DNA of 64,000 bases, from contig DASYYZ010000183.1 in the NCBI GenBank assembly GCA_035946735.1, positions 1-64,000 on the forward strand. Reading direction: 5' to 3'. This document shows positions 15,970 through 24,552 of the stretch, one piece after another. The position numbers and the translations under genes were made by a program. Every line of letters begins with the position of its first letter. Position 1 is the stretch's first letter. The notes beneath the pieces are model-generated. The model was not told where the DNA came from. It did not search any database and saw only the letters and a program-made list of their open reading frames with translations. The DNA comes from Gp13-AA77 sp035946735 (GTDB lineage: Bacteria; Acidobacteriota; Terriglobia; UBA7540).

Positions 15970-16368
15970 ATGAAATTTGTGATCCAAATGATTGCCCGCG
16001 CCTCGATGCTGACGGGGCTGTTCCTCGCAGGCTCGTGGGTGATGTTGGCGCAGCAGGAGCCCGCGCCGGCTGCCGACAATTCAAGAATGAATCGGCAGGA
16101 GGACAACAAGAGCGGAGCTACAGCGCAAAGCCAGAAGGAAAACAGTTCCGACCGGGAAATGACGCGGCATATTCGCCGGGCCATCGTTCAGGACAAGGCT
16201 TTGTCGACTTACGGGCACAACGTAAAGATCATCAGCCGGAATGGCATGGTGACGCTCAAGGGACCGGTCCGGTCCGATGAAGACAAGCAAGCGATCGAGG
16301 CTAAAGCCAAGAGAATAGCAGGCGAGGACAAGGTCGACGATCAACTGGAAGTCCAGCCGAAGCAATAG
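15970..16368 (+). CDS. BON-domain periplasmic protein
   Basis: A 132 aa exported protein. The signal peptide covers about residues 1-28 (FVIQMIARASMLTGLFLAGS...). The BON domain (about 65-130) contains VKIISRNGMVTLKGPVRSDE and AGEDKVDDQLEV, as in OsmY-like proteins that bind phospholipid and help the envelope under osmotic stress. Ribosome site AAGGAG precedes the ATG. It leads a run of three small stress-type genes (15970-17274). Confidence 0.85.
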   Translation: MKFVIQMIARASMLTGLFLAGSWVMLAQQEPAPAADNSRMNRQEDNKSGATAQSQKENSSDREMTRHIRRAIVQDKALSTYGHNVKIISRNGMVTLKGPVRSDEDKQAIEAKAKRIAGEDKVDDQLEVQPKQ

Positions 16369-16412
16369 CGGCCCGGACCCAGTTCCAGAAGGAAGAAAAG
16401 GAGAAGCTAAAA

Positions 16413-16997
16413 ATGGCGGGAAAGAATACGGCAGTTTTCGGGATTTATGGAAGTTACGGAGGGGTTGAAAGTGGTGTGGATGCTCTGAAGGCGGCGGGCT
16501 TTCGGAACACGGATATTTCTGTCCTTTTTCCGGAAAACGTCGGCACCAAGGATTTCGCGCATGAGAAGGGCACAAAGGCTCCGGAAGGCGCAAGCGCCGG
16601 AGCTGGCGGCGGCGCCGCATTGGGCGGCGCTCTCGGCTGGCTGGTGGGCATCGGCGCGCTGGCCATACCGGGGCTTGGGCCTTTCATCGCTGCGGGGCCG
16701 ATTATGGCCGCGCTGGCGGGAGCCGGCGCCGGAGGAATCGTGGGTGGAATCGCCGGAGCCCTGATCGGTATGGGCATCCCGGAGTACGAGGCGAAGCGCT
16801 ACGAAGGTCGCGTCAAAGAGGGCGGCATTCTGCTTTCCGTGCACTCCGACAGTTCCGACTGGACCAAGCGGGCCAAGGAAATCCTCGAGCGAACTGGGGC
16901 TGAGGACGTCTCGTCGAGAGGCGAGGCCAGCGCCGACTACGAGAAGAGCGACCGGCCTCTTCCACGAGGCGGCGTTCTTCCGGGCCGTGAAGCGTAG
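16413..16997 (+). CDS. General stress protein 17M-like membrane-associated protein
   Basis: A 194 aa protein with a ferredoxin-like N-terminal domain (TAVFGIYGSYGGVESGVDAL, FRNTDISVLFPEN) similar to the GSP17M/YflT domain. A central Gly/Ala-rich double glycine-zipper hydrophobic segment follows (about 65-125), then a C-terminal half-domain VKEGGILLSVHSD ... ILERTGAEDVSS. It has a strong ribosome site (AAGGAGAAGC). The gene lies 44 bases after the BON gene and probably shares its transcript. The role in stress is inferred from family and neighbours. Confidence 0.7.
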   Translation: MAGKNTAVFGIYGSYGGVESGVDALKAAGFRNTDISVLFPENVGTKDFAHEKGTKAPEGASAGAGGGAALGGALGWLVGIGALAIPGLGPFIAAGPIMAALAGAGAGGIVGGIAGALIGMGIPEYEAKRYEGRVKEGGILLSVHSDSSDWTKRAKEILERTGAEDVSSRGEASADYEKSDRPLPRGGVLPGREA

Positions 16998-17127
16998 TTT
17001 GGACGGCGCGGCCGAAGGATGTATCGCTGTGAGAAGGCGATCGCAAATGACCGCTGTGGGCCGCCCACCGGATTCACCGGGAGCGGCCCGTCCGGTCAAG
17101 TATCTCTTGAAAATAATGGAGGTTACC

Positions 17128-17274
17128 GTGTTTCTAGTTGCCTTTTTCATCCTGCTGGTTCTCTGGGCGCTTGGGTTTCTCGCTTTCCACGTCGCGGGAG
17201 GGCTGATTCACCTGCTGGTGGTGCTTGCAGTAATTTCTCTGATTGTGCATCTCTTCAGGGGTAGATCCGCTTAG
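17128..17274 (+). CDS. Small lmo0937-type membrane protein
   Basis: A 48 aa protein almost entirely hydrophobic (FLVAFFILLVLWALGFLAFH, then GGLIHLLVVLAVISLIVHLF), matching the tiny two-helix lmo0937/DUF5670 family. I choose GTG 17128 because GGAGG stands 5 bases before it; the upstream ATG at 17116 would place that ribosome site inside the gene. These proteins often sit beside BON and general-stress genes, as here. Confidence 0.7.
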   Translation: MFLVAFFILLVLWALGFLAFHVAGGLIHLLVVLAVISLIVHLFRGRSA

Positions 17275-17807
17275 TCCTGGCGCAGTGTCTGGCAGTTCGC
17301 TAACGTACAGCGCTGACCTGTTCTGAACAACGGGCTCATGGGCAGGTCGGGCCATGTCACGCCGCGCACCTGGACATATCCCATGAGCAGGGTGTTTGCC
17401 GGTCACACACACCCTGCACTGCGCAAATCTGCGCTAATCCGCGAGCTACCCCCAGCCCGAAAACCTCTGGAAATTCCGATTGAGCAGAAGATTCGGCCAA
17501 CCGCAAACCGCCCTCGGCTCTCGACAGGATTGGAGCACCATAACGGGCAGCCAATTTGGTGTTACGCTCCAGGTCGTATATCGAGGTCTCGTCAAACCCA
17601 TGGCCCGGGGGGCCACCCGAGATTTTCAGCATCCGCTAAGTCCCGTAAGGACATCGATATGAAGTGTATTCTTGGCGACGGCGCACGATTGGTATGCGAG
17701 ATGCAAGATTGTCCTGTAATCTTAGTGCCGTAGGGGAATAAGGCACGAACACGACCGAGGAACAAGGAATGGAAAGTGAGAATCTCATGCCGGGAGGTGG
17801 GTTTTCT
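17275..17807. other. Intergenic stretch, no gene recognised
   Basis: About 530 bases between the lmo0937-type gene and the FecR-type gene. A 9-base inverted pair (GCTCATGGG near 17334 and CCCATGAGC near 17389) is present but too widely spaced for a terminator. No convincing reading frame. Confidence 0.4.
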
Positions 17808-19667
17808 ATGAAAGGCACGCCGCTTCGAAAAACGAATCTCAAGCTATTTCTCTTTTTGCTACCGTTTCTCATCGCGATGCCGGTTCTGGCGCAGGATCAG
17901 AATGAGGGCGCGGAACCGCCCGGACGCATCGCGCGGCTCAGTTACATGACTGGCAGTGTTTCCTTTCAGCCTTCGGGTGAGACTCAGTGGAGTGACGCCC
18001 CGGCGAACTATACCTTAACCACCGGGGACCGTCTTTACACCAATCAAGGCGCTCGAGCGGAGCTCGAAGTGGGTCCTTACGCGGTCAGGATGTCGGAGAA
18101 CACCGATTTGACGGTCGCGAATCTTAACGATCAACTCATGCAGCTCGGACTCGGACAAGGCTCCGTTGAAGTCTCCGTATATGAGCTTCCTGAGAACAAC
18201 ACGGTCGAAGTCGATACGCCTAACGGGGCTTTGACCCTGCTCCGCCCCGGCTCCTATCGCGTGGACAGCGACCCCAACAACGGCACGCTCGTCAGCGTGA
18301 ATCGGGGCAGCCTCGAAATCAGCGGCGGAAGCGTTTCGCAAACCTTGAATGCCGGGCAAGCCGCGCAACTGACGGGCACCAATCCAATTCAGATCAATCA
18401 GGCGGGCATGCCCGGCCGGGACGACTTCGATTCCTGGTGCGACAGTCGCGACCAACGCATCGAATCGTTCCATTCCCGCCAATATGTCAATCCGTACACT
18501 CCCGGCGCCGAGGACCTGGACCAGTACGGGCAGTGGAATACGGCCAGTGAATACGGCCCGGTATGGTATCCGTCCGGCGTAGCGGGAGACTGGGCGCCCT
18601 ATCGCGATGGACACTGGGCTTTCGTTGAGCCGTGGGGTTGGACCTGGGTGGAAGATGAACCCTGGGGCTTCACTCCCTTCCATTATGGACGCTGGGCCTT
18701 CATTGGCGCCCGCTGGGGCTGGGTGCCGGGACCGGTCGGGGTTGCGCCGATATATTCTCCGGCTCTGGTCGCCTTCGTGGGTGGAGGAGGATTCTCAGTC
18801 GGCATTGGAATCGGAGGAGGCGGGGGTGTGGCGGCTTGGTTTCCGCTCGGACCGAGCGATCCCTTCATCCCGTGGTACCATGCCAGTCCGACGTACATCC
18901 GGCAAGTCAACGTGACCAACGTACGAAACACCACGGTAATAAACAACTACATCAATAACATCACGACGAACACAAGCAACGTGAACGTAACCAACATCAA
19001 GTACGCCTACAAGACGACAGGGGTCACCGCCGTGTCTGCCAGTGCTTTCCGCGGCGGCCAATCGGTGCAGAAGGCGATAGTGCACGTGACTCCCCAGCAG
19101 ATTGCCCAGGCGCAGGTGATCGCTCATCCCGCAATCGCCCCCACCAAGACCTCGGTCTTTGCGGGCAGAACGCCGGTGAAAGCTCCGCCGGTGCGCGCGG
19201 CGCGGGCAGTCGTTCCTCCGGTGGCCCGAGTGACACCGGGCGCGGCGCCCGCCGGAGCGCGGCCCACGCCACCCGCGGCACAGTCGCGAGTTCAGTCACC
19301 GGCTCAGACCCGAAATACGCCGCCTGCGGCTGCTCCGGGTGCGCGGCCCGCGCCGGAGCGAGCCGCTCCTCCAACGGCGGCGCGAAATACACCAAGACCG
19401 GCGCCGACCGGTCCTCCGCCGGCGCGGCCCAGCTTCGTTACCAAGACTCCGCCGCCGCCCCGCGATGTGCCCTTTGCGGCTCATCAGCCGGCTTATGCCG
19501 CCCATCCGGGACGTCCGCTCGAGCCGCAGCAAGAGCAGAACATCAGAGCTGGGCGGCCAGCCGGTCCGCAACGGGACCGGGAAGTGCTGCCGCACGCCGC
19601 GCCTCCCAGGCCTGCGCCAAGGCAGGAATCGAAACCAGCTCCGAAGAGGGAAGAGAAACAACACTGA
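17808..19667 (+). CDS. FecR-domain / DUF6600 exported protein
   Basis: About 619 aa from ATG 17808, which follows CGGGAGGTGGG. Signal peptide: LFLFLLPFLIAMPVLAQ. The FecR-like domain (about 40-195) includes GDRLYTNQGARAELEVGPYA and LRPGSYRVDSDPNNGTLVSV. Then comes a DUF6600 Trp/Gly repeat region (YGPVWYPSGVAGDWAPYRDG, then WGWTWVEDEPWGFTPFHYGR), a Gly-rich hydrophobic patch, an Asn/Thr-rich stretch and a long Pro/Ala/Arg-rich tail (about 460-619). These proteins are abundant in acidobacteria and are probably surface-exposed; their role is unknown. No FecI-type sigma factor is coupled to it directly, although an ECF operon follows 350 bases on. Confidence 0.8.
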   Translation: MKGTPLRKTNLKLFLFLLPFLIAMPVLAQDQNEGAEPPGRIARLSYMTGSVSFQPSGETQWSDAPANYTLTTGDRLYTNQGARAELEVGPYAVRMSENTDLTVANLNDQLMQLGLGQGSVEVSVYELPENNTVEVDTPNGALTLLRPGSYRVDSDPNNGTLVSVNRGSLEISGGSVSQTLNAGQAAQLTGTNPIQINQAGMPGRDDFDSWCDSRDQRIESFHSRQYVNPYTPGAEDLDQYGQWNTASEYGPVWYPSGVAGDWAPYRDGHWAFVEPWGWTWVEDEPWGFTPFHYGRWAFIGARWGWVPGPVGVAPIYSPALVAFVGGGGFSVGIGIGGGGGVAAWFPLGPSDPFIPWYHASPTYIRQVNVTNVRNTTVINNYINNITTNTSNVNVTNIKYAYKTTGVTAVSASAFRGGQSVQKAIVHVTPQQIAQAQVIAHPAIAPTKTSVFAGRTPVKAPPVRAARAVVPPVARVTPGAAPAGARPTPPAAQSRVQSPAQTRNTPPAAAPGARPAPERAAPPTAARNTPRPAPTGPPPARPSFVTKTPPPPRDVPFAAHQPAYAAHPGRPLEPQQEQNIRAGRPAGPQRDREVLPHAAPPRPAPRQESKPAPKREEKQH

Positions 19668-19677
19668 TGCATGTCCA

Positions 19678-19707
19678 GCCGGGGACGCGGCGAACCGCGC
19701 CCCCGGC
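19678..19707 (+). terminator. Possible terminator after the FecR-type gene
   Basis: A GC-rich hairpin GCCGGGGACGCGG-cgaa-CCGCGCCCCCGGC, with one bulge, starts 10 bases after the stop and is followed by ATCTTTG, a short T run only. The rest of the gap to 20016 shows no gene. Confidence 0.5.
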
Positions 19708-20016
19708 ATCTTTGTAGCGACGAAGTACGCCGCGCCCCGAACCCGTCTCGGTTCACGTCGCGGATGTCCGTGCCGCAGCAGTTCGCGCCTCAGCACTCGC
19801 TGGTCACAGACTGGCCCAGAGACTAACAGCGTCCTCATCTTACCTACTCCAAACCCTCGCCGAGTTCGTTCTCGTCGAATCCCATGTGACACTTGGCGCA
19901 TGGCCGCGCGGGCGGCGCATGTTAGAATCTCCGCTCGCAGCCGCGCCCGAGTGTTTGCCGGGCCCGAAGCAGTATCTTCCCGGCCTGACTGGGCACGATC
20001 ACGAAGCGGGGAATGA

Positions 20017-20604
20017 TTGGAGCAGCAGCAACAGCTCGTTAAGCGCTGTCTCGCAGGCGAGGATTCCGCCTGGGAAGAGCTCCTGAAGGCCCATAATCGG
20101 AAGGTTTACAATCTCTGTTATCGTTTTACCGGACGCAGCGGCGAGGCCGAGGATCTCACCCAGGAGGTCTTCATCAAGATCTTTCAGACGCTGCGCACCT
20201 ACGATGACGCTCAGGGCGCTTTCAGCACCTGGCTGAACCGGGTGGCGCGCAATCACTTGGTAGATCATTACCGCCGCACCCACAAGGACCGCCTGACATC
20301 GTCGCTCGAAGAAGAGCCGAGCGTGCTGCAGGAGACGCCCAGCACGGAGGAACATCCCATGGCGCGCCTCGAGTCACAGGAGCGCCGCGAACTTCTGCAA
20401 GCAGCGCTTGACCGGCTTTCCCCCGATATGCGCGAGGCAGTAATCCTGCGGGACTTTCAGGACTTGGACTACGACGAGATCGCCCAGGTGCTCGGCGTTC
20501 CGCAGGGGACCGTAAAATCCCGGATCAACCGCGGAAGATTGGAACTGGCGAGAGTCTTAAAGCGTATGGAAGGAGTGAAGGGCGATGAGGCCCGGAAGCC
20601 ATGA
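20017..20604 (+). CDS. ECF RNA polymerase sigma factor (first envelope-stress operon)
   Basis: A 195 aa sigma-70 family ECF factor. Region 2 has AEDLTQEVFIKIFQTLRTY and FSTWLNRVARNHLVDHYRR. Region 4 has LSPDMREAVILRDFQDLDYD and VLGVPQGTVKSRINRGR. The start is TTG at 20017 (MEQQQQLVKRC). Its last codons overlap the anti-sigma start by 4 bases (ATGA), implying translational coupling and balanced amounts. It heads an eight-gene operon running to 24513. It probably directs its own operon in response to envelope damage, as SigW/RpoE-type systems do; the promoter was not identified. Confidence 0.9.
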   Translation: MEQQQQLVKRCLAGEDSAWEELLKAHNRKVYNLCYRFTGRSGEAEDLTQEVFIKIFQTLRTYDDAQGAFSTWLNRVARNHLVDHYRRTHKDRLTSSLEEEPSVLQETPSTEEHPMARLESQERRELLQAALDRLSPDMREAVILRDFQDLDYDEIAQVLGVPQGTVKSRINRGRLELARVLKRMEGVKGDEARKP

Positions 20605-21275
20605 CGCACCTGGAGATCGAAAATCTCGCGAGTGAGTACCTGGAAGGGCAGTTGGACGCCGCCCGCCGGTCCGAGATGGAGCATCACCTCGCCGACTGCG
20701 CCGATTGCCGGGAGCTCATCGCCGGCGTGCGGGGCGTATTTGAACTCTGCCGGGAAGCGGAGCCGATGGAGCCCCCGCCCTGGCTGGTTTCCAAGATCCT
20801 GCGCGCCACTATCGGAGAACGCCAGCCCACGCTCACGGAGCGCGTGGCGGCATGGTTCAGGCCCGTTTTTCAGGCGCGGCTGGTCTACGGAGTCGCAATG
20901 GCGGTGTTTTCGCTCTCCATGATCGCCAATGTGGCCGGAGTGAATCTGAGGCACGTCAAGGTCGAGGATCTGAACCCGCGCAATTGGGTCTATCAGGCCA
21001 ACCGCAATGGCCATCTGCTGCTGGGGCGCGTGGAAAAGTATTACTACGATCTCAAGGTTGTTTACGAGATCGAGTCGCGCCTGCGTCAGCTTCGCGCCCA
21101 GCCGGGTGAAGCCGCGCCGCAAGCCAAGCCTCCCGCCGGCGGCACGACGGAGCAGGCCGAGCCGCCGGACAGCTCTACGCTCGCCTCGATCTGGAGCGCC
21201 GATAGTGTTTCCCAGCTCACTGAGCGCGTTGATTTTGGGAGCTGGTCACGTTCGGCAAGGAGTACAACGCCATGA
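20601..21275 (+). CDS. Anti-sigma factor, zinc-finger (zf-HC2) membrane protein
   Basis: A 224 aa protein with an N-terminal ZAS/zf-HC2 motif (H29-x3-C33-x2-C36 in HHLADCADCREL) that grips the sigma factor in the cytoplasm. One transmembrane helix (about 96-115, YGVAMAVFSLSMIANVAGV) and an extracytoplasmic domain with helical DLNPRNWVYQANRNGH and a disordered Pro/Ala stretch follow. It overlaps both neighbours by ATGA junctions (20601 and 21272). It likely holds the cognate ECF sigma inactive until a signal in the periplasm triggers proteolysis or a conformational change. Confidence 0.88.
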   Translation: MTHLEIENLASEYLEGQLDAARRSEMEHHLADCADCRELIAGVRGVFELCREAEPMEPPPWLVSKILRATIGERQPTLTERVAAWFRPVFQARLVYGVAMAVFSLSMIANVAGVNLRHVKVEDLNPRNWVYQANRNGHLLLGRVEKYYYDLKVVYEIESRLRQLRAQPGEAAPQAKPPAGGTTEQAEPPDSSTLASIWSADSVSQLTERVDFGSWSRSARSTTP

Positions 21276-21946
21276 CCTGCGCCAATCATCCTCAAACCGA
21301 ATCGGTCGCTTACTGCGGCCACTGCGGACGCCCGCTCTGCCCCGAGTGCAAGCGTGAAGTGAGCGGAATGATCTACTGCGAGTCGTGCCTCGCGAACCGG
21401 CTCAGGTCCACCACCCTGCCGTCGATCACAACTCTGAGCGGCGTCGGTCCGAATCCGGGCCTGGCGCTCTTTCTGGGGTTTATTCCGGGAGTAGGTTCCA
21501 TCTACAACGGCCAGATCGTGAAGGCCATGGTACAGGTGCTGATCTTCGGCTCGCTGATTGCGCTGAGCAATCGTGTGGGTGGACCCTTTGATACCATCTT
21601 CGGCCTGGGAGCGGCTGCATTCTACTTCTACATGGTGATCGACTCCTACCAGACGGCGCGGCGCAGGCAACTTGGCCAGCCGCCGGAGGAATGGCTGGGC
21701 CTGGGAGAGTTCAAGATCAACGCCCCGGTGGGCGCGGCGTTGCTCATCGGCCTGGGCCTGCTGTTTCTGCTCGACAATTTCGACATCCCGGTTTTCCAGT
21801 CGATCGGCAGGTTCTGGCCGGTGATCTTGATCGTGATCGGACTGGTTCTGTTGCAAAACCGCATCCGGCGCGGCGGAACACCCCCGGGGGGAGGGACCTC
21901 GAATCCGCCCGGCCCTCCCCCGCCACGAGGACCGCAGGGGCTGTGA
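21272..21946 (+). CDS. B-box zinc-finger membrane protein with LiaF-type TM domain
   Basis: A 224 aa protein. The N-terminal B-box-like zinc finger (CANHPQTESVAYCGHCGRPL, CPECKREVSGMIYCESC) would lie in the cytoplasm. A TM2-like pair follows (PGLALFLGFIPGVGSIYNGQ, AMVQVLIFGSLIALSNR), then the DUF5668/LiaF transmembrane unit (VGAALLIGLGLLFLLDNFDI, FWPVILIVIGLVLLQNRIRR). It ends with a Pro/Gly tail. Translationally coupled to the anti-sigma gene. The combination suggests a membrane-stress sensor or adaptor; that role is inferred from context. Confidence 0.8.
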   Translation: MTCANHPQTESVAYCGHCGRPLCPECKREVSGMIYCESCLANRLRSTTLPSITTLSGVGPNPGLALFLGFIPGVGSIYNGQIVKAMVQVLIFGSLIALSNRVGGPFDTIFGLGAAAFYFYMVIDSYQTARRRQLGQPPEEWLGLGEFKINAPVGAALLIGLGLLFLLDNFDIPVFQSIGRFWPVILIVIGLVLLQNRIRRGGTPPGGGTSNPPGPPPPRGPQGL

Positions 21947-21985
21947 GGCAAGGGAAACGAATCGGCAAGACCTGAGGAGGATTTC

Positions 21986-22204
21986 ATGAATTGGGACGCA
22001 GGGATTATGGTGCCGCTGGGATCGTTCGTGATGGTGATCATCATCGTGGGCACCATCAGTTTTCGAAAAATGCGTGAACGCGAGCTTCAAGCGCACCAGG
22101 ATTTGAGGTTGCGCGAAATGGAGCACGAGCGCCGCCTGAAGGAAATGGAGATCGAGCGGCTCAAGCTCGAGGTGGAGAAGAACAAGGCCCAGCGAGTGTC
22201 CTGA
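21986..22204 (+). CDS. Small TM + coiled-coil protein, PspB-like (copy 1)
   Basis: A 72 aa protein: one N-terminal transmembrane helix (IMVPLGSFVMVIIIVGTISF) followed by a highly charged helix (MRERELQAHQDLRLREMEHE...). The size and TM-then-coil layout are those of PspB, an inner-membrane partner of PspC in the phage-shock system, but sequence identity to PspB is not evident. A strong ribosome site (GAGGAGG) precedes the ATG. First of three consecutive paralogues. Confidence 0.7.
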   Translation: MNWDAGIMVPLGSFVMVIIIVGTISFRKMRERELQAHQDLRLREMEHERRLKEMEIERLKLEVEKNKAQRVS

Positions 22205-22250
22205 CGGCGGCGGCGGGCCCGACCGTGAACGGCCCTTATGGAGGCCAAGT

Positions 22251-22475
22251 ATGGACGTCCTATCGAATCCTCTTATGATTCCGATCCTGGGCATCGTGTT
22301 CGGGACCGGGATGATCGTGGCCGTCGTGGTGACGATCTTCTGGTTCAAGGCGCGCGACCGCGAGTTGCAGGTTCACCAGGAGATGCAGCTTCGCGAGATG
22401 GAACACCAGCGCCGCATGAAGGAGCTGGAACTCGAGATCGAGAAGACTCGGGCGAGGCAGGCAACCCAGGTCTAG
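22251..22475 (+). CDS. Small TM + coiled-coil protein, PspB-like (copy 2)
   Basis: A 74 aa paralogue of the preceding gene: N-terminal TM helix (MIPILGIVFGTGMIVAVVVT) and a charged helix (ARDRELQVHQEMQLREMEHQ...) that shares the pattern RELQ-HQ---LREMEH-RR-KE. Ribosome site GGAGG six bases before ATG. The shared coil could let the three proteins form mixed bundles at the membrane; that is inference. Confidence 0.7.
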   Translation: MDVLSNPLMIPILGIVFGTGMIVAVVVTIFWFKARDRELQVHQEMQLREMEHQRRMKELELEIEKTRARQATQV

Positions 22476-22529
22476 ACCCTGGAGCTTGAGACGCCGTTCT
22501 GAAACCGAATGATCAGAGGAGTAGGCCCG

Positions 22530-22721
22530 ATGGATGCAGGAGTATTTATTCCGCTCGCGTTCTTTGCCGCTGTCATCCTGATCATGGCGCTCGTGAACTT
22601 CGCCGGGCTCCACGACCGCGAGATGCAAACGCGCGAGGTTCTGGGCCGCGCTGAGATCGAACATCGAGCCCGGATCGCTGAGCTCGATCGCGAGCTCTCA
22701 CGGCTAAGGCAGGGGGGCTAG
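22530..22721 (+). CDS. Small TM + coiled-coil protein, PspB-like (copy 3)
   Basis: About 63 aa from ATG 22530, which has AGAGGAG about 9 bases upstream (the frame is open from 22509). N-terminal TM helix (VFIPLAFFAAVILIMALVNF), then a shorter charged helix (HDREMQTREVLGRAEIEHRA) that keeps the RE-Q-RE---EIEHR pattern of the other two copies. Most diverged of the three. Its stop lies 3 bases before the next ATG. Confidence 0.7.
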   Translation: MDAGVFIPLAFFAAVILIMALVNFAGLHDREMQTREVLGRAEIEHRARIAELDRELSRLRQGG

Positions 22722-22724
22722 ACC

Positions 22725-22970
22725 ATGGCGCAACATTACGACGCGTTGACGACGAATCCGGGAAAATTCGAGAGCAAGCAGACGCGGTTCTATCGGGGCT
22801 TAACCTGGCCCGTGCTTCTGATTACGCTGGGGCTGATGCTGTTGGCCGAACAGTTCCTGCCCAATTGGGGATTCAGCAAGACCTGGCCGGTTCTGCTGAT
22901 CGTGGTGGGAGTGCTAAAGCTGATCGAGTCCGGCAGGCCGCCGCGGCCTCCTGAGGGCCCGAGGCTTTGA
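22725..22970 (+). CDS. LiaF transmembrane-domain (DUF5668) small protein
   Basis: An 81 aa protein with two hydrophobic helices (LTWPVLLITLGLMLLAEQFL, KTWPVLLIVVGVLKLIESGR) in the W-P-VLLI-G-L pattern of the LiaF/PspC-associated TM domain. Starts 3 bases after the previous stop. It repeats the TM unit found at the end of the B-box protein (21272) and at the start of the toastrack protein (23059), so this TM module occurs three times in one operon. Confidence 0.75.
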   Translation: MAQHYDALTTNPGKFESKQTRFYRGLTWPVLLITLGLMLLAEQFLPNWGFSKTWPVLLIVVGVLKLIESGRPPRPPEGPRL

Positions 22971-23058
22971 GGGGGCTCCCTGGAGCCGCCGCAGGAACCG
23001 GGCACTTGCGCCGCGTAGTTGAACTCCGAGGCGTTACTTGAGGGTGGGAGAGGACAAT

Positions 23059-24513
23059 ATGAGCGCTTATGTTTATCGCCGGGGATCGATCTTTTGGGCC
23101 TTGACCCTGATTACGGTCGGCGTTCTCTTCCTCTACCAGAACTTCAATCCGGCGATTCATCCCTGGCAGATTCTGGCCAAATTCTGGCCCATCGTGATCA
23201 TCTTCTGGGGCTTTTCGAAACTGATCGACCATCTGCAGGCGCGCGCCCATCCCGACACTACGCCTCCTCCGCTATTTTCGGCCAGTGAAGTGATCCTCCT
23301 GATCCTGGTGCTGATCATGGGCACGCTGGTGTCAAAGATCGTCCTGCACGAATGGCCGGCCTGGTGGGAGTCAGGCATTCACGACAACGGCGATATCGAG
23401 AGCCTCTTCACAAACTCCTACACCTATACTCAGACGGTGAGCGCGCCCTCCGGTCCTCAGCCGCACCTGGTCTTCGTGAATCAACGTGGTGATGTGCAGG
23501 TCAGGGCGAGTGACGAGCCCAATCTGCAGGCGGAGATCAAAGAGGTCGTCCACGCCAACTCTAACGACGATGCGAAAAAGCTGGCGGACCAACTGAAGTT
23601 TCAGATTGTCCACCAGGGCACGCAGTACACGTTGCAATCCAACCTGGATTCACTGTCTGACCACGGCCGCGCGGTTCATCTTGACGTCACCCTCAGCGTT
23701 CCGCACGCTACCACGACTGACTTGACGGTCGAGCACGGCGACTTGAGCCTGGACGGCCTGAAGGGCGATCAGAATTTGTCGGTGGATCACGGCGACGCGC
23801 GAGTTTCGCAAGTGGAGGGCCTGGTGCGGCTGCGCAAGTCCAGCGGCGGCGATACCCAGGTGGCGAATGTGAAGGGCAGCGTTGAACTGCAGGGCCGCGG
23901 CGGCGACGTTCAGATGTCCGACGTTACCGGAACTGCCACCGTCAATGGCGAATTCTCGGGCGACGTGGAGTTCAGGAACGTGGGCCAGACGCTGCGCTAC
24001 CTGTCGGCGCGCACCGATCTGACCACGCAGCAGCTCACCGGGCGGCTCGCCATGGATTCGGGCTCGATCGAGGCCAGCGGGATTCGCGGTCCCTTCGACC
24101 TCACGACGCGCGCCAAGGACATTAACGTGGACGGCTTCAGCCACAGCGTGCGCATCAGCAACACCGACGGCGATATCGAGCTGCGGGCGGCGGGCGCTCC
24201 GACGCGTCCCATCGAGGTGCAATCCAATAAAGGCGAGATTCAGCTCAATATTCCTTCGAGCAGCAGCTTTCAAATCGACGCTACTTCGCAGCATGGCGAA
24301 GTGGAGAGCGAGTTCTCCGGGCCCAACTTGAAAATCAACAGCTCGGGCGAGGCCCCGTCCATTACTGGCTCTTACGGAAAGGGCGGACCCGCCATTCACC
24401 TATCTACCGCTTACGGTACCATTCATCTCGGGCAAGGCGAAGCGTCGACGCCGCCCGCGCCACCCAAGGCGCCGGCGCCTACCGTGCCACCCACACCTTC
24501 CTCGCGTACCTGA
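23059..24513 (+). CDS. LiaF-TM + DUF4097 (toastrack) envelope-stress protein
   Basis: About 484 aa from ATG 23059 (ribosome site GGGAGAGG); an upstream GTG at 23038 is less likely. The N-terminus has the LiaF-type TM pair (IFWALTLITVGVLFLYQNFN, FWPIVIIFWGFSKLIDHL), another TM helix (VILLILVLIMGTLVSKIVLH), then an extracytoplasmic beta-strand repeat domain (about 125-450) of the DUF4097/LiaF C-terminal 'toastrack' type, with repeats such as HGDLSLDGLKGDQNLSVDHG and RGGDVQMSDVTGTATVNG. It ends with a Pro/Ala tail. Last gene of the sigma-led operon. Toastrack proteins are known partners of Psp and Lia membrane-stress systems. Confidence 0.85.
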   Translation: MSAYVYRRGSIFWALTLITVGVLFLYQNFNPAIHPWQILAKFWPIVIIFWGFSKLIDHLQARAHPDTTPPPLFSASEVILLILVLIMGTLVSKIVLHEWPAWWESGIHDNGDIESLFTNSYTYTQTVSAPSGPQPHLVFVNQRGDVQVRASDEPNLQAEIKEVVHANSNDDAKKLADQLKFQIVHQGTQYTLQSNLDSLSDHGRAVHLDVTLSVPHATTTDLTVEHGDLSLDGLKGDQNLSVDHGDARVSQVEGLVRLRKSSGGDTQVANVKGSVELQGRGGDVQMSDVTGTATVNGEFSGDVEFRNVGQTLRYLSARTDLTTQQLTGRLAMDSGSIEASGIRGPFDLTTRAKDINVDGFSHSVRISNTDGDIELRAAGAPTRPIEVQSNKGEIQLNIPSSSSFQIDATSQHGEVESEFSGPNLKINSSGEAPSITGSYGKGGPAIHLSTAYGTIHLGQGEASTPPAPPKAPAPTVPPTPSSRT

Positions 24514-24552
24514 AGTGCGGGACGGCCGCAGTGTCGGCTCGGTGGCGGCAAC

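Noticed and set aside
21086..22348. 420-codon minus-strand frame across the envelope-stress operon
   Set aside because: Antisense to five well-supported plus-strand genes with ribosome sites and clear domains; no motif in the product.
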